Below, piece by piece: positions 41,676 to 51,174 of a DNA stretch of 64,000 nucleotides. Position numbers and translations under genes: made by a program. This stretch comes from Chryseobacterium taeanense (GTDB lineage Bacteria > Bacteroidota > Bacteroidia > Flavobacteriales > Weeksellaceae): positions 62,001-126,000 of the forward strand of contig NZ_FNDW01000008.1 of assembly GCF_900099685.1 (NCBI RefSeq). Direction: 5' to 3'. Numbering within the stretch: the first letter of the stretch is position 1; each line of letters opens with the position of its first letter. Under the pieces are notes generated by a model. That model was not told the origin of the DNA. It saw nothing but the letters and a program-made list of their open reading frames with translations, and did not search any database.

Positions 41676-42380
41676 ATGATACACCACATTCCTATAGAAA
41701 GGATTTTATTTATTGATATTGAAACAGTTCCAGGCTCCGGAGCATGGGAAGAATTATCTGAGCCGGAACAAATCCTTTGGGATAAGAAAACAAAATTTCA
41801 GAGAAAAGATGAGATTTCTGCAGAAGAGTTTTATTCAGAAAGAGCCGGAATTATGGCTGAATTTGGAAAAATCATCTGCATTACCATCGGAATGCTGGAA
41901 AAAAATGATACGTTAAAAATTAAAAGCTTCGCAGGAGATGACGAAAAAAAGATCCTGCTGGAGTTTGGAGAAATCTTTAACAGTCCGCGGCTGAAAGACG
42001 TAATTCTATGTGCCCACAATGGCAAAGAGTTTGATTTTCCGTGGATTGCGAGACGGTTTCTAATCAATGGAATCATGCCGCCTGTTCCGTTCCAGATGTT
42101 TGGGAAAAAACCATGGGAAATTCCTCATATCGATACCATGGAACTCTGGAAGTTCGGAGATTATAAAAGTTTTGTTTCTCTCGAACTCCTGGCTCACCTC
42201 TTTGGAATTCCTACCCCGAAAGACGATATTGACGGCTCAATGGTTTCATCAATCTACTACATAGAGAAAGACTTGCAAAGAATAGTTGACTATTGTGAAA
42301 AAGATGTCTTAACTTTGGCAAACATTTTCCGGCGTATGCGTCAGGAAGATTTGTTGAAAAGGTACATCAATTTAGATTAA
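41676..42380 (+). CDS. 3'-5' exonuclease, DEDD (RNase H-like) type
   Basis: The 234-residue protein has the Exo I motif IDIETVPG (about residues 10-17), the Exo II motif CAHNGKEFDFPWI (about 109-121) and an Exo III-like end VDYCEKDVLTLANIF (about 206-220). This matches predicted PolB-like 3'-5' exonucleases of Bacteroidota. Substrate is unknown. It lies between the CsaA-like and SufT-like genes. Confidence 0.82.
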   Translation: MIHHIPIERILFIDIETVPGSGAWEELSEPEQILWDKKTKFQRKDEISAEEFYSERAGIMAEFGKIICITIGMLEKNDTLKIKSFAGDDEKKILLEFGEIFNSPRLKDVILCAHNGKEFDFPWIARRFLINGIMPPVPFQMFGKKPWEIPHIDTMELWKFGDYKSFVSLELLAHLFGIPTPKDDIDGSMVSSIYYIEKDLQRIVDYCEKDVLTLANIFRRMRQEDLLKRYINLD

Positions 42381-42383
42381 AAA

Positions 42384-42710
42384 ATGAAATTTACAGACGA
42401 TCAGATTGCTGACATTGGTGAAGAGATCATCAAAGTCTTAAAAACCGTTTATGACCCTGAAATTCCGGTAGATATCTACGAGCTTGGACTTGTTTATGAT
42501 GTTCAGATTTCCGATGATGCAGACGTTAAAATCATCATGACACTTACAACCCCCAACTGCCCGGTTGCAGAAACGCTTCCACAGGAAGTAAAAGACAAGG
42601 TTGCAGAGGTTGAAAATGTAAAAAGCGTCGATCTGGAGCTTACTTTTGAACCAAGCTGGCATAAAGATATGATGAGCGAAGAAGCTAAATTTGAGCTGGG
42701 AATGCTTTAA
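42384..42710 (+). CDS. MIP18/DUF59 Fe-S assembly protein, SufT-like
   Basis: The 108-residue protein is a single DUF59 domain: VYDPEIPVDIYELGLVYDV near the start, LTTPNCPVAETLP with the conserved Cys in the middle, and LTFEPSWHKDMMSEEAK at the end. Such proteins mature Fe-S proteins with the SUF system. The gene is coupled to the exonuclease gene (3-bp gap). A strong terminator follows. Confidence 0.9.
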   Translation: MKFTDDQIADIGEEIIKVLKTVYDPEIPVDIYELGLVYDVQISDDADVKIIMTLTTPNCPVAETLPQEVKDKVAEVENVKSVDLELTFEPSWHKDMMSEEAKFELGML

Positions 42711-42727
42711 TTTAAGTTACAATAAAT

Positions 42728-42757
42728 AAGGCTGTCTTTTTTTCGACAGCCTTTCTT
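42728..42757 (+). terminator. Rho-independent terminator
   Basis: AAGGCTGTC pairs with GACAGCCTT around an 8-nt loop, then TCTTAT. It lies between two convergent genes and may serve both. Confidence 0.8.
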
Positions 42758-42776
42758 ATATCTATTAATAACTCAC

Positions 42777-43613
42777 TTAATTTCCTTTCGCAATTTCTTT
42801 TCCTTCCCTTCTGCTCCATTCACTCCACGAGCCAACATATAAAGACGGGATTTTAAAACCGGCATACTCCAAAGCAAGAATAGTATGACACGCTGTTACT
42901 CCAGAACCGCAATGAATAATTAGGTTTTCAGGCTTTCCTTGCAACAATTTTGAATATTTCTCTTTTAAAATTTCCGGGGAAAGGAAATTACCACTTTCAT
43001 CAAGATTTTCAGAAAAAGGAATATTGATCGCTCCGGGAATATGACCTGCAACCAGATCAATCGGTTCAGACTCTCCTTTATAACGATAAGCATCACGAAC
43101 ATCAATGACCGTTGAAGAAGTGTTTACTATTTCATTTTCAACCTCTTCCAGCATCGAAATAGGAAGAAACCAATTCTCTCTTTTTGTTAATTCAGTTTTT
43201 TTAAAGTACTCCTCACCGGAAGTAAATTCAAGACCTTCTTTCTCCGCATTTTGAAAACCACCGTCTAAAACCTGCACTTTTTCAAACCCGGAAGCCCTCA
43301 GCATCCACCAAGCTCTGGCAGCTGCATTAGCTCCATTTTTATCATCGTAGACAACAATATGTGAGTCTTCCGAAATTCCAAGATTTGAAAGGGTTTGCAT
43401 AAATTTTTCAACCCCAGGCAAGGGATGCCTTCCCCCAAACGCAGCATCTTCTCCAATTTCTGCCAGATCTTTATCCAGATCAATAAATCTTGCACCTTTG
43501 ATATGCTTATTCAGATAATTCTGGTAGACATCTTTACCTACTCTGGCATCAAGAATAACAAGATTTTCTGAGGAGAGGTTTTTTAATTCGGAAGGAGAAA
43601 TTATTGGTGACAT
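42777..43613 (-). CDS. sseA: Sulfurtransferase with two rhodanese domains
   Basis: The 278-residue protein has two rhodanese domains. The second carries the active-site loop CGSGVTA, the 3-mercaptopyruvate sulfurtransferase form. The first is inactive (no Cys loop). It moves sulfur from mercaptopyruvate to thiols or cyanide in the cytosol. The name SseA is by family; exact substrate is not proved. Confidence 0.88.
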   Translation of the reverse strand: MSPIISPSELKNLSSENLVILDARVGKDVYQNYLNKHIKGARFIDLDKDLAEIGEDAAFGGRHPLPGVEKFMQTLSNLGISEDSHIVVYDDKNGANAAARAWWMLRASGFEKVQVLDGGFQNAEKEGLEFTSGEEYFKKTELTKRENWFLPISMLEEVENEIVNTSSTVIDVRDAYRYKGESEPIDLVAGHIPGAINIPFSENLDESGNFLSPEILKEKYSKLLQGKPENLIIHCGSGVTACHTILALEYAGFKIPSLYVGSWSEWSRREGKEIAKGN

Positions 43614-43667
43614 TATATTGATTTTTTTAATTAAATTGGGATAAAACCAATTGTTTTCTGAATATTA

Positions 43668-43687
43668 AAGCGGGCTTCGGCCCGCTT
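43668..43687 (-). terminator. Stem-loop between two minus-strand genes
   Basis: AAGCGGGC pairs with GCCCGCTT around a TTCG/CGAA tetraloop. It ends the transcript from the gene at 43820 (minus strand), with a T-rich flank. Confidence 0.7.
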
Positions 43688-43711
43688 CTATTGATATTTT
43701 TATTTTTTTTC

Positions 43712-43802
43712 TCTCGCAGATTTAGCAGATGACGCAGATTTTTTTAAAGAGAAAAATAAGTGCATTTTTTTTATTTGCTTGATCTGTTAAATCTGCTAGA
43801 TA
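43712..43802. repeat. Intergenic GCAGATTTAGCAGAT-type inverted repeat
   Basis: CGCAGATTTAGCAGATGACG at the left faces ATCTGTTAAATCTGCTAGAT at the right over a T-rich middle. This sequence type recurs between genes of Chryseobacterium from memory; only one copy is seen here. Confidence 0.4.
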
Positions 43803-43819
43803 TATTATTTCAAATTAAT

Positions 43820-44668
43820 TTAAAAATGAAAAATATCCTTTGCTTTATTATATGAGCTTTCGAAGTTCAGCAGGTTCAGTTTATGACTCGCTTTTTCCAC
43901 ACTCATGAAATTGATAACCTGTTCAGTAGGCATATTGCCGACTAAATCATCTTTTGCCATCGGGCAACCACCAATTCCTTTAATGGCACTGTCGAATCTT
44001 CTACAACCCTGATCGTAAGCAGCTTTTAACTTAGAATAAGAATCTTCATAGCGGTTATGAAAATGAGCACCAAAACTGATTTCAGGATATTTTGCCGGGA
44101 TTTTCCCAAATAACAGAGAGATTATTTCCGATGTAGCAACTCCCGTTGTATCAGAAAGTAAAATATCTTTAATTCCAATTTCCGAAAACCGTTGTGTCCA
44201 GAAATCTACATCTTCCCATTTCCACATTTCTCCATAAGGATTTCCGAATGCCATGGAGAAGTAAATATTCAGCTGTTTGTTCTCCGTTTTTACCAGATTG
44301 AGCATTTTCACAATTTCGTTAAAAGCTTCTTCCTGGCTTTTGTTGGTATTCCTGTGCTGAAAAGTCTCAGAAATAGAAAAAGGGAAACCAATAATATCGA
44401 CAGACTGATGCTTCAGTGCTTTTTCCGCCCCTCTGTAGTTGGCTACAATTGCGGAAATTTTTGTATTGGATCTGGATTTATCAATATTTTCAGCTACTTC
44501 AGCAGAATCGGCCATTTGTGGGATTGCTCTGGGAGATACAAAGCTGAGGCAATCCAGCACATCAAATCCTACATCCATCAGAGAGTTGATGTAATCTATT
44601 TTTTTATCTGTGGGAATAAATTCGACCCAACCCTGCATTGCATCACGCGGACATTCAGTAAGAAACAT
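43820..44668 (-). CDS. mvaB: Hydroxymethylglutaryl-CoA lyase
   Basis: The 282-residue protein has the HMG-CoA lyase TIM-barrel features: ECPRDAMQG start, SFVSPRAIPQMAD near residue 43, LLSDTTGVA, and GAHFHNRYEDSYSK with the metal-binding His pair. It cleaves HMG-CoA to acetyl-CoA and acetoacetate, the last step of leucine breakdown. The typical C-terminal loop GIGGCPMAKDDLVGN is present with its Cys. It is monocistronic. Confidence 0.92.
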   Translation of the reverse strand: MFLTECPRDAMQGWVEFIPTDKKIDYINSLMDVGFDVLDCLSFVSPRAIPQMADSAEVAENIDKSRSNTKISAIVANYRGAEKALKHQSVDIIGFPFSISETFQHRNTNKSQEEAFNEIVKMLNLVKTENKQLNIYFSMAFGNPYGEMWKWEDVDFWTQRFSEIGIKDILLSDTTGVATSEIISLLFGKIPAKYPEISFGAHFHNRYEDSYSKLKAAYDQGCRRFDSAIKGIGGCPMAKDDLVGNMPTEQVINFMSVEKASHKLNLLNFESSYNKAKDIFHF

Positions 44669-44855
44669 TTTTTACTTTTAGATTTTCTCAAATATAATAA
44701 AACTAAACAATTTAGTTTACCAATTACCAAATCTACCATTAATTTGATTGTCAAACATTTATATGTTATTTAAAATTTCAATCGTGTATATCCGATTACA
44801 AATAAGTCATTCCGAGCCTCAAAATTATTAACTTTGTCCTAAATTTATACTAATA

Positions 44856-46103
44856 ATGAGCGCAATAGAATTCAGCCCTTTGTGGAAAGAAAAGTTACTG
44901 AACCGTTTTCTTAATTATGTAAAAATATATTCAACCAGCGACGCAGAAAGCGAAACTACACCTTCTACAGAAAGACAGTGGAATATCGCAAACTATATCG
45001 TGGAAGAACTGAAAACGATCGGTCTTGAAAATGTATCGATTGACGAAAACGGCTATATCATGGGATACGTCCCTTCTAATCTTGAAAATAATGACAAGCC
45101 AACGATTGGATTTATTTCGCATTATGATACTTCACCCGATTTCAGCGGGGAAAATGTAAATCCGCAGGTTTGGGAAAATTACGACGGAAGTGATTTGGTT
45201 TTAAATCAGACAACAGGATTTACTTTATCGCCTGCTAAATTTGAAAGTTTAAAAAAATACATCGGTCAGACATTGATTACAACCGACGGAAACACGCTTT
45301 TGGGAGCCGACGACAAAGCCGGATGTGCAGAAATTGTAACAGCGGCAGAATATCTAATGGCAAATCCTGAAATTAAGCACGGCAGAATTGCAATTGGATT
45401 TACTCCGGATGAGGAAATCGGAAGAGGCGCTCATAAATTTGATGTTGCCAAATTCGGAGCAGAATTCGCCTATACGATGGATGGAGGAGAAGTAGGGGAA
45501 CTGGAATATGAAAACTTCAACGCTGCAGGTGCTGTGGTAAAAATCCACGGACTGAGCGTTCACCCGGGTTATGCTTACGGAAAAATGGTAAATGCCGCTT
45601 TACTGGCCTCAGAATTTGCTCAAATGCTGCCTGCAAATGAAACGCCTGCTACCACAAAAGGTTTTGACGGTTTTTATCATTTAATGGATTTAAATGCAGA
45701 TATTTCAGAAGCAAAATTGCAATACATCATCCGTGATCACGATGCCGATAAATTTGAAGCAAGAAAGAAATTCATAGAAGAAAGAGTAGCTGAATTTAAT
45801 CAGAAACACGGCGAAGGAACCGCTGAAATTGAAATTAAAGAACAGTACAGAAATATGAAACAGCAGTTTGAAGGCAAAATGCACATTATTGATCTGGCTG
45901 CAGCTGCTATGAAAGAAGCAGGAATCGAACCGAAAATCAAAGCGATCAGAGGAGGAACAGACGGTGCGCAGTTATCTTATATGGGACTTCCTTGTCCGAA
46001 TATTTTCGCTGGCGGAATCAACTTCCACGGTCCATATGAATATGTAGCGTTGGAAAGTATGGAGAAAGCAATGGAAGTAATCGTGAATATTGTGAAAGCG
46101 TAA
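44856..46103 (+). CDS. pepT: Peptidase T (tripeptide aminopeptidase, M20B)
   Basis: The 415-residue protein shows PepT motifs: FISHYDTSPDFSG (first zinc His), LGADDKAGCAEIVTA (bridging Asp), TPDEEIGRGAHKF (catalytic Glu) and YTMDGGEVGELEYE, with a C-terminal IRGGTDGAQLSYMGLP. It removes the N-terminal residue from tripeptides in the cytosol. Length and order match PepT. A strong terminator follows. Confidence 0.96.
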   Translation: MSAIEFSPLWKEKLLNRFLNYVKIYSTSDAESETTPSTERQWNIANYIVEELKTIGLENVSIDENGYIMGYVPSNLENNDKPTIGFISHYDTSPDFSGENVNPQVWENYDGSDLVLNQTTGFTLSPAKFESLKKYIGQTLITTDGNTLLGADDKAGCAEIVTAAEYLMANPEIKHGRIAIGFTPDEEIGRGAHKFDVAKFGAEFAYTMDGGEVGELEYENFNAAGAVVKIHGLSVHPGYAYGKMVNAALLASEFAQMLPANETPATTKGFDGFYHLMDLNADISEAKLQYIIRDHDADKFEARKKFIEERVAEFNQKHGEGTAEIEIKEQYRNMKQQFEGKMHIIDLAAAAMKEAGIEPKIKAIRGGTDGAQLSYMGLPCPNIFAGGINFHGPYEYVALESMEKAMEVIVNIVKA

Positions 46104-46133
46104 ATTCTTTTTAAAATTTTACGTCTAAAAAAT

Positions 46134-46176
46134 AAAACTTTGTCAAAGTTCGGAACTTTGACAAAGTTTTATTTTT
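46134..46176 (+). terminator. Strong rho-independent terminator after pepT
   Basis: AAAACTTTGTCAAAGTT pairs with AACTTTGACAAAGTTTT around CGG, followed by ATTTTT: a 17-bp perfect stem. Confidence 0.92.
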
Positions 46177-46206
46177 ACAAAAGCTTTAAAACAAGCTACA
46201 TATGGA

Positions 46207-46374
46207 TTAACCAAAAACCCAATAATAAATTAATGCCCAGACTACAACAAAAAATAAAGTAACCCTAAAAGTATCCTTTAAGTTCTGAGTCTGTTTTTTA
46301 ATGAAATGCTTATAAAGCGTTACTATTAAAAATGTAACAATAATTAAAGTCGGAAGTACGGTAAAAGTTAACAT
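46207..46374 (-). CDS. Small two-helix membrane protein downstream of thiL
   Basis: This unmarked short gene encodes 55 residues, MLTFTVLPTLIIVTFLIVTL onward. It has two hydrophobic helices (about residues 3-20 and 36-53) split by a basic loop (KHFIKKQTQNLKDTFR), a typical small inner-membrane protein. It starts 1 bp after the thiL stop on the same strand, so it is co-transcribed. I do not recognise a family. Codon use looks normal for the genome. Confidence 0.65.
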   Translation of the reverse strand: MLTFTVLPTLIIVTFLIVTLYKHFIKKQTQNLKDTFRVTLFFVVVWALIYYWVFG

Positions 46375-46375
46375 T

Positions 46376-47431
46376 CTAATTCGAACTTAAAAAAGCATCC
46401 CAACCCTGAGCCGTCAAAGCAACCAGTTGGTTAGATCCTCTCGCAATCATGAAATTTCCTTCTTCTTTTTCAACCGCGTGCCCAACAATGGTAAAATCAG
46501 GATGGTTTTTAATCTTATCAAAATCAGCCGGCGAAATAGTAAATAACAATTCATAATCTTCCCCGCCGCTCAAAGCAGTCATGACAGGATTTAGATTAAA
46601 TTCATCCGCAGTCGTAATCGTCAGATTATCCATCGGGATTTTCTCTTCATATAATCGAAATCCTACTTTCGACTGATCCGAGAGATGAAGGATTTCTGAA
46701 GCCAAGCCATCGGAGATGTCAATCATAGAAGTCGGTTTAATATCCAGCTGTTCTAAAATTCCTTTTACATCAGTTCTTGCTTCCGGCTTCAGCTGTCTTT
46801 CCAGAATATAATCGTAACCTTCCATTTCAGGCTGCATATTTGGATCTGCAAGAAAAACGGCGTGTTCTCTTTCCAGGATCTGAAGCCCCATATAAGCTCC
46901 TCCTAAATCACCAGTCACGACAAGCAGATCATTAGGTTTTGCACCGCTTCTTTTCACAATATTTTCGTCGCTTTCAATTCCGATAGCGGTGATGCTCATG
47001 ACCAGTCCGGCATTGGAACTTGTTGTATCACCTCCGATTAAGTCAATTTTATATCTTTCGCAAGCCGCCTGAATTCCTGCATAAATTTCTTCCAGCGCCT
47101 CCACCGGAAAACGATTGGAAACCGCCAAAGAAACCAGAATCTGAGTCGGAGTTGCATTCATGGCAGCAATGTCGCTAAGGTTCACAACCACTGCTTTATA
47201 ACCCAAATGTTTTAGTGGAACATAGCCCAGATTAAAATGCACTCCCTCTGCCAGAACGTCTGTCGTTAGAACTATTTTTTTATTTTCGGGATTAATAACT
47301 GCTGCATCATCTCCCACACCAAGCTCCGATGATTCGTTGGATAAAGGAAAGAATTGTGTTAGGTGTTTAATCAGTCCAAATTCTCCCAGTTTGGAAATGG
47401 GTGTCAGTTCAGGATTTTTATCTTCAAACAT
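46376..47431 (-). CDS. thiL: Thiamine-monophosphate kinase
   Basis: The 351-residue protein has ThiL features: GVGDDAAVI near residue 40, TTDVLAEGVHFNLGYVPLKHLGYKA, then IGGDTTSS, VTGDLGGAYMGL, DISDGLASE and LSGGEDYELLF. It makes thiamine pyrophosphate from the monophosphate with ATP. Length fits. No other thiamine gene is adjacent. Confidence 0.95.
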   Translation of the reverse strand: MFEDKNPELTPISKLGEFGLIKHLTQFFPLSNESSELGVGDDAAVINPENKKIVLTTDVLAEGVHFNLGYVPLKHLGYKAVVVNLSDIAAMNATPTQILVSLAVSNRFPVEALEEIYAGIQAACERYKIDLIGGDTTSSNAGLVMSITAIGIESDENIVKRSGAKPNDLLVVTGDLGGAYMGLQILEREHAVFLADPNMQPEMEGYDYILERQLKPEARTDVKGILEQLDIKPTSMIDISDGLASEILHLSDQSKVGFRLYEEKIPMDNLTITTADEFNLNPVMTALSGGEDYELLFTISPADFDKIKNHPDFTIVGHAVEKEEGNFMIARGSNQLVALTAQGWDAFLSSN

Positions 47432-47513
47432 ATTTTTAATTATAATTGATGATTGATAGTTGATAAATGATTATCGATAATTTTTATCGCAGACATTTAT
47501 CATTTATCATGTA

Positions 47514-48005
47514 TTAATTGAATTCTGCAGGATCAATATTCTCCGGTCGGAAGGGAAGGTTTTTAAAATCTTCTCTTGTTAAAACCACTGTTTCAGGAGT
47601 TTTGTATTTATTCATGGCTTCTACCACGTCATCCGGCGGTGTTGTCATTTTTCTCAGCATCATATCGATCCAAACCCCCGTTGCTTCAGCAGTTGCACAG
47701 TGTTCCCCATCCGGAGTATAAAATTTATGTAAAAAACGATAGATGGAAGAATCGTCCGCACATCCGTCGATTTCCAAGCTTACAATTACAGTCTGATCGG
47801 CATAAATTTCTTTAAAAAAAGAATATCTTTCGTGAAGAATCACCGGGCCAATTCCCCAACGGCTAAGTTGCGTAACGCCCATTTTCTCTTTGGTCATAAA
47901 AGCCATTCTCGACTGAGCGCAATATTGCACGTAAGATGAATTGGCTAAATGTTTATTGGCATCGAGATCGCTCCAACGCACTTCAAATTTATGGTAGAAA
48001 ATCAT
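47514..48005 (-). CDS. Acyl-CoA thioesterase, hotdog fold (YbgC/4HBT type)
   Basis: The 163-residue protein is a single hotdog domain: EVRWSDLDANKHLANSSYVQ holds the Asp of the 4HBT type. It should hydrolyse an acyl-CoA; the chain length is unknown. It is read alone, 82 bp upstream of thiL on the same strand. Confidence 0.85.
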   Translation of the reverse strand: MIFYHKFEVRWSDLDANKHLANSSYVQYCAQSRMAFMTKEKMGVTQLSRWGIGPVILHERYSFFKEIYADQTVIVSLEIDGCADDSSIYRFLHKFYTPDGEHCATAEATGVWIDMMLRKMTTPPDDVVEAMNKYKTPETVVLTREDFKNLPFRPENIDPAEFN

Positions 48006-48119
48006 TAAAAAATCAGTTTTAGAATAATTAAATTATATTCCTTCAAAATTACTCAAATAAGATGGTTTATAAAAATTGTAGTTTTGCAAAAATAATCTTG
48101 AGCATAAGATTAAAAAACT

Positions 48120-49325
48120 ATGAAACAAATCATCATTATCGGAGGTGGCGCTGCAGGATTTTTCTGTGCGGCCAACCTTGACGAAAAACTATATAAAATT
48201 ACCATTCTCGAACAAAATTCGAATGTACTCCAGAAAGTAAAAATTTCAGGTGGCGGTCGCTGTAACGTTACCCACGCCTGTTTTGATCCGAGAGAGCTCG
48301 TTCAGTTTTATCCTCGTGGCAACAAGGAATTGCTGAGCGTTTTTACTAAGTTTCAGCCGGGAGATACGATGGAATGGTTTGAAAACCGAAAAGTTTCGTT
48401 AAAGATCGAAAATGACAACCGCGTTTTCCCGGAAAGCAATTCGTCACAGAGTATTATTAACGCAATGCTGAGCGAAATCCAGCAAAAAAATATTGAAGTA
48501 AAAACCAAATGTTCCGTCCGGGAAATCGAAAAATCTGATGAAAAATATTTGGTTAAAACCAGTTTAGGAGATTTCGAAGCAGATTATATCATTTATACCA
48601 CCGGAAGTTCTCCGAAATCTTTAAAAATAATCGAAAGCCTTGGTCATAAGATTGTTGATCTGGTTCCGTCGCTTTTCACATTCAACATAAAAGATGATCT
48701 GTTGAAAGATCTTGCCGGAACAAGTTTTGAAATGGCAGAAACATCTATTCCCAAACTGAAAACAGATGAAAGCGGGCCGCTGCTGATTACGCATTGGGGT
48801 CTTTCGGGACCGGCTATTTTGAAAATCTCTGCCTGGGAAGCGATTAATTTGGCAAAGGTGAAATATAACTTCGAGATTGTGGTGAATTTTATATCTAAAG
48901 ATCCTGACGAAGCTGAAGAATTGTTTCAGAAATTCAGACAATCCAATCCAAAGAAAACGATGGGACAGTCTAAAATCTTCGACATAACCAACCGCTTTTG
49001 GCAAAGAATTCTAGAGGTTTCAAAAGTAGATCTTAATAAGCAGATTGCCAATATCTCAGGGAAGGAAATGCAGACCATCATTGAAAACCTGTGCAGAAAG
49101 AAATTTCAGGTGACAGGAAAATCAACTTTTAAAGATGAATTTGTTACCGCCGGAGGTGTTGATTTAAAGGAAATTAACTTTAAAAATATGTCTTCAAAAA
49201 TTTTACCGAATTTTTATATTGCCGGTGAGGTTTTAAATATCGATGCCGTAACCGGAGGCTTTAATTTCCAGGCCTGCTGGAGCGAGGCCTGGCTGATTGC
49301 TCAGGATTTGAATAAAAGATTATAA
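48120..49325 (+). CDS. BaiN/HI0933-like flavoprotein
   Basis: The 401-residue protein starts with the dinucleotide-binding motif IIGGGAAGFF, then LQKVKISGGGRCNVTHA and the C-terminal TAGGVDLKEI and NFYIAGEVLNIDAVTGGFN blocks of the HI0933/YhiN family. These bind FAD; a physiological substrate is not settled. It overlaps the convergent DUF2809 gene end by 6 bp. Confidence 0.9.
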   Translation: MKQIIIIGGGAAGFFCAANLDEKLYKITILEQNSNVLQKVKISGGGRCNVTHACFDPRELVQFYPRGNKELLSVFTKFQPGDTMEWFENRKVSLKIENDNRVFPESNSSQSIINAMLSEIQQKNIEVKTKCSVREIEKSDEKYLVKTSLGDFEADYIIYTTGSSPKSLKIIESLGHKIVDLVPSLFTFNIKDDLLKDLAGTSFEMAETSIPKLKTDESGPLLITHWGLSGPAILKISAWEAINLAKVKYNFEIVVNFISKDPDEAEELFQKFRQSNPKKTMGQSKIFDITNRFWQRILEVSKVDLNKQIANISGKEMQTIIENLCRKKFQVTGKSTFKDEFVTAGGVDLKEINFKNMSSKILPNFYIAGEVLNIDAVTGGFNFQACWSEAWLIAQDLNKRL

Positions 49326-49697
49326 TTTTATTTTATTTAATGCTAACAGCACTAGGCATCCGGCCGCATAGCAAGCAATATCTATCCACGAAAATGAGTT
49401 TCCGACAACTATATACATTATACTTCCCGGCTGAAACCCAAGCTTATCGGCAATATTGAAGTATTGTGCAAATTCTATAACACAGGATAACATGAAGATT
49501 CCTAAAATAAGGTTTTGATTGTTTTTGATAATTAAAAAAGATTTAAAAAACGTGTAAAGCAACATCACAACAATAACATCTCCGAGATAAGCTCTTACAA
49601 AGAAAATATTTTTAAGCACGGTGGCAATTAAAACTTCAACGAAAAAAATGAATATGGTCAGCAGAAAGTATTTCAGGCTGAATGTTAATTTTATCAT
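49320..49697 (-). CDS. DUF2809 membrane protein
   Basis: The 125-residue protein has about four membrane helices and the DUF2809 features RAYLGDVIVVMLLYTFF, CVIEFAQYF and SWIDIACYAAG. Function is unknown. Its 3' end overlaps the flavoprotein gene by 6 bp on the opposite strand. Confidence 0.85.
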   Translation of the reverse strand: MIKLTFSLKYFLLTIFIFFVEVLIATVLKNIFFVRAYLGDVIVVMLLYTFFKSFLIIKNNQNLILGIFMLSCVIEFAQYFNIADKLGFQPGSIMYIVVGNSFSWIDIACYAAGCLVLLALNKIKL

Positions 49698-49851
49698 GGG
49701 ATATTATTTCGGAACAATAATATTAAAATTTAATGAATAGTGTATTCAGATAATGATTTTTTATTTTAGCCTTAGAATACCACAAAATATTTCATTGCTA
49801 AATTTCGATATTAGAAAATATTTATCCTATTTTTGTAGAAATTAATACACA

Positions 49852-50649
49852 ATGAAAAAAAATTACTTATTATTCTCTTTATGTGCTATTATTTCTTGCG
49901 GAACTGCAGATCGGGACACCTCAGAATTTGACAATCCGGTTTTAGTAACTAAAATGGTTCAGGATGGCGACAATTTTATATTCAGCTACGACGGAGCCAA
50001 AATAACTGAAATGAAAAACACAACCGAAAACTGGACGAGAGTATATACTTACACCGGAGACCTGATTACAAAATATGTAGATACTTACTCAGACGGAACT
50101 GTTGACACAACGATCCTGACATACAACAGCAATCAAAAAATTACTAAACAAACGCAGACTTCCAGCGATTCTCCCAATTCGTCAAGTACAACAACTTATA
50201 TTTATATTGAAGGAGACAAGATTAAAATCACACAAACTTTTGTCTCACCAGGCAATACAAAAACATACGTCAGAGATTCTTATACAAATTCTGACGGCTC
50301 ATTAAAAAACTGGACAGAAACCGTTACTGATGTTTATCCTACAGTTACCTACACCGGAACCGGAAGTTTACAAAATATCGTTTACGACGGAGGGCATTAT
50401 CCTTTTAAAAATGTAACAGGATTTATAAAAATGCTTGAAAGTGAGGACATGAACGGATCCGCAAGGAATCTTAAAGAGTATAAGAACATCATAACATATT
50501 CTAACGGAGGCGAAGAATCAACTATTTTTAAATCAACCTACGAGTACAATAACAAAAGCTACCCTACAAAAGCGATCCGGGATTATTATCACAGCAATAA
50601 CCAACCGTACAAATCGGAGATTACAACTTACGAATATAATCACTTATAA
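49852..50649 (+). CDS. Lipoprotein of unknown function
   Basis: The 265-residue protein has a lipobox (LFSLCAIISC, Cys16). The mature part is beta-rich, with repeats of the YTYTGDLITKY and TYIYIEGDKIKI type, resembling the short YD-like repeats of many Bacteroidota lipoproteins. A good -7 box TATTTTTG lies at 49829-49836. I do not know its function. Confidence 0.75.
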   Translation: MKKNYLLFSLCAIISCGTADRDTSEFDNPVLVTKMVQDGDNFIFSYDGAKITEMKNTTENWTRVYTYTGDLITKYVDTYSDGTVDTTILTYNSNQKITKQTQTSSDSPNSSSTTTYIYIEGDKIKITQTFVSPGNTKTYVRDSYTNSDGSLKNWTETVTDVYPTVTYTGTGSLQNIVYDGGHYPFKNVTGFIKMLESEDMNGSARNLKEYKNIITYSNGGEESTIFKSTYEYNNKSYPTKAIRDYYHSNNQPYKSEITTYEYNHL

Positions 50650-50705
50650 TACAGAGCGCTTTGGCGCTCTTTTTGCTGCTAAAAAACAATCAAATATTTT
50701 ACAGC

Positions 50706-51134
50706 ATGAAGAAGGTTATCTTATTTTCGGCATTATTCGTCGGCACCTTTTTATTTTCACAGACCGATTACAGCTCCGTTTCTCAGCTTCCCGATTATGC
50801 AATCTTAAAAAAGAGAATGAAGCTGGACGATGTCGTTACCAAAGCAGATACGCCTGCGGAATTCCCGAGAGGAATGAACAATTTTAGAAGGCAGTTTGCT
50901 GATAAAATGGATATTATCGATGTAAAATCGAAAAGTATTGATACTCGTGTTTATTTTATTGTTGAAAAGACAGGCTATGTAAGATACGTCGCGGCAACAG
51001 GAAGCGACAAAAAACATTCAGATGCGGCAGAAGCAGCAGTAAGAAGGTTATTTGTGAAATGGAAACCGGCCACCATTAATGGCGAGCCTGTACGCTATCT
51101 GTACACTTTTCCTTTAACGCTTAAAAAGCACTAG
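50706..51134 (+). CDS. Exported TonB C-terminal-like protein
   Basis: The start at 50706 opens a signal peptide (MKKVILFSALFVGTFLFSQ); the frame upstream overlaps the preceding gene's hairpin. The 142-residue product has the same TonB C-terminal-like end (VEKTGYVRYVAATGSDKKHS, ATINGEPVRYLYTFPLT) as the protein at 11288 and the next gene. Periplasmic; not a full TonB. Confidence 0.75.
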   Translation: MKKVILFSALFVGTFLFSQTDYSSVSQLPDYAILKKRMKLDDVVTKADTPAEFPRGMNNFRRQFADKMDIIDVKSKSIDTRVYFIVEKTGYVRYVAATGSDKKHSDAAEAAVRRLFVKWKPATINGEPVRYLYTFPLTLKKH

Positions 51135-51152
51135 TAAAATAATATATTAACA

Positions 51153-51160
51153 TATCTTTG
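51153..51160 (+). promoter_or_regulatory. -7 box that decides the start of the next gene
   Basis: TATCTTTG fits TAnnTTTG. It overlaps the GTG at 51160, so transcription should begin near 51167 and the second GTG at 51175 is the more likely start, giving a leader of only about 8 nt. Confidence 0.5.
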
Positions 51161-51174
51161 TGAAAATTTCAATT

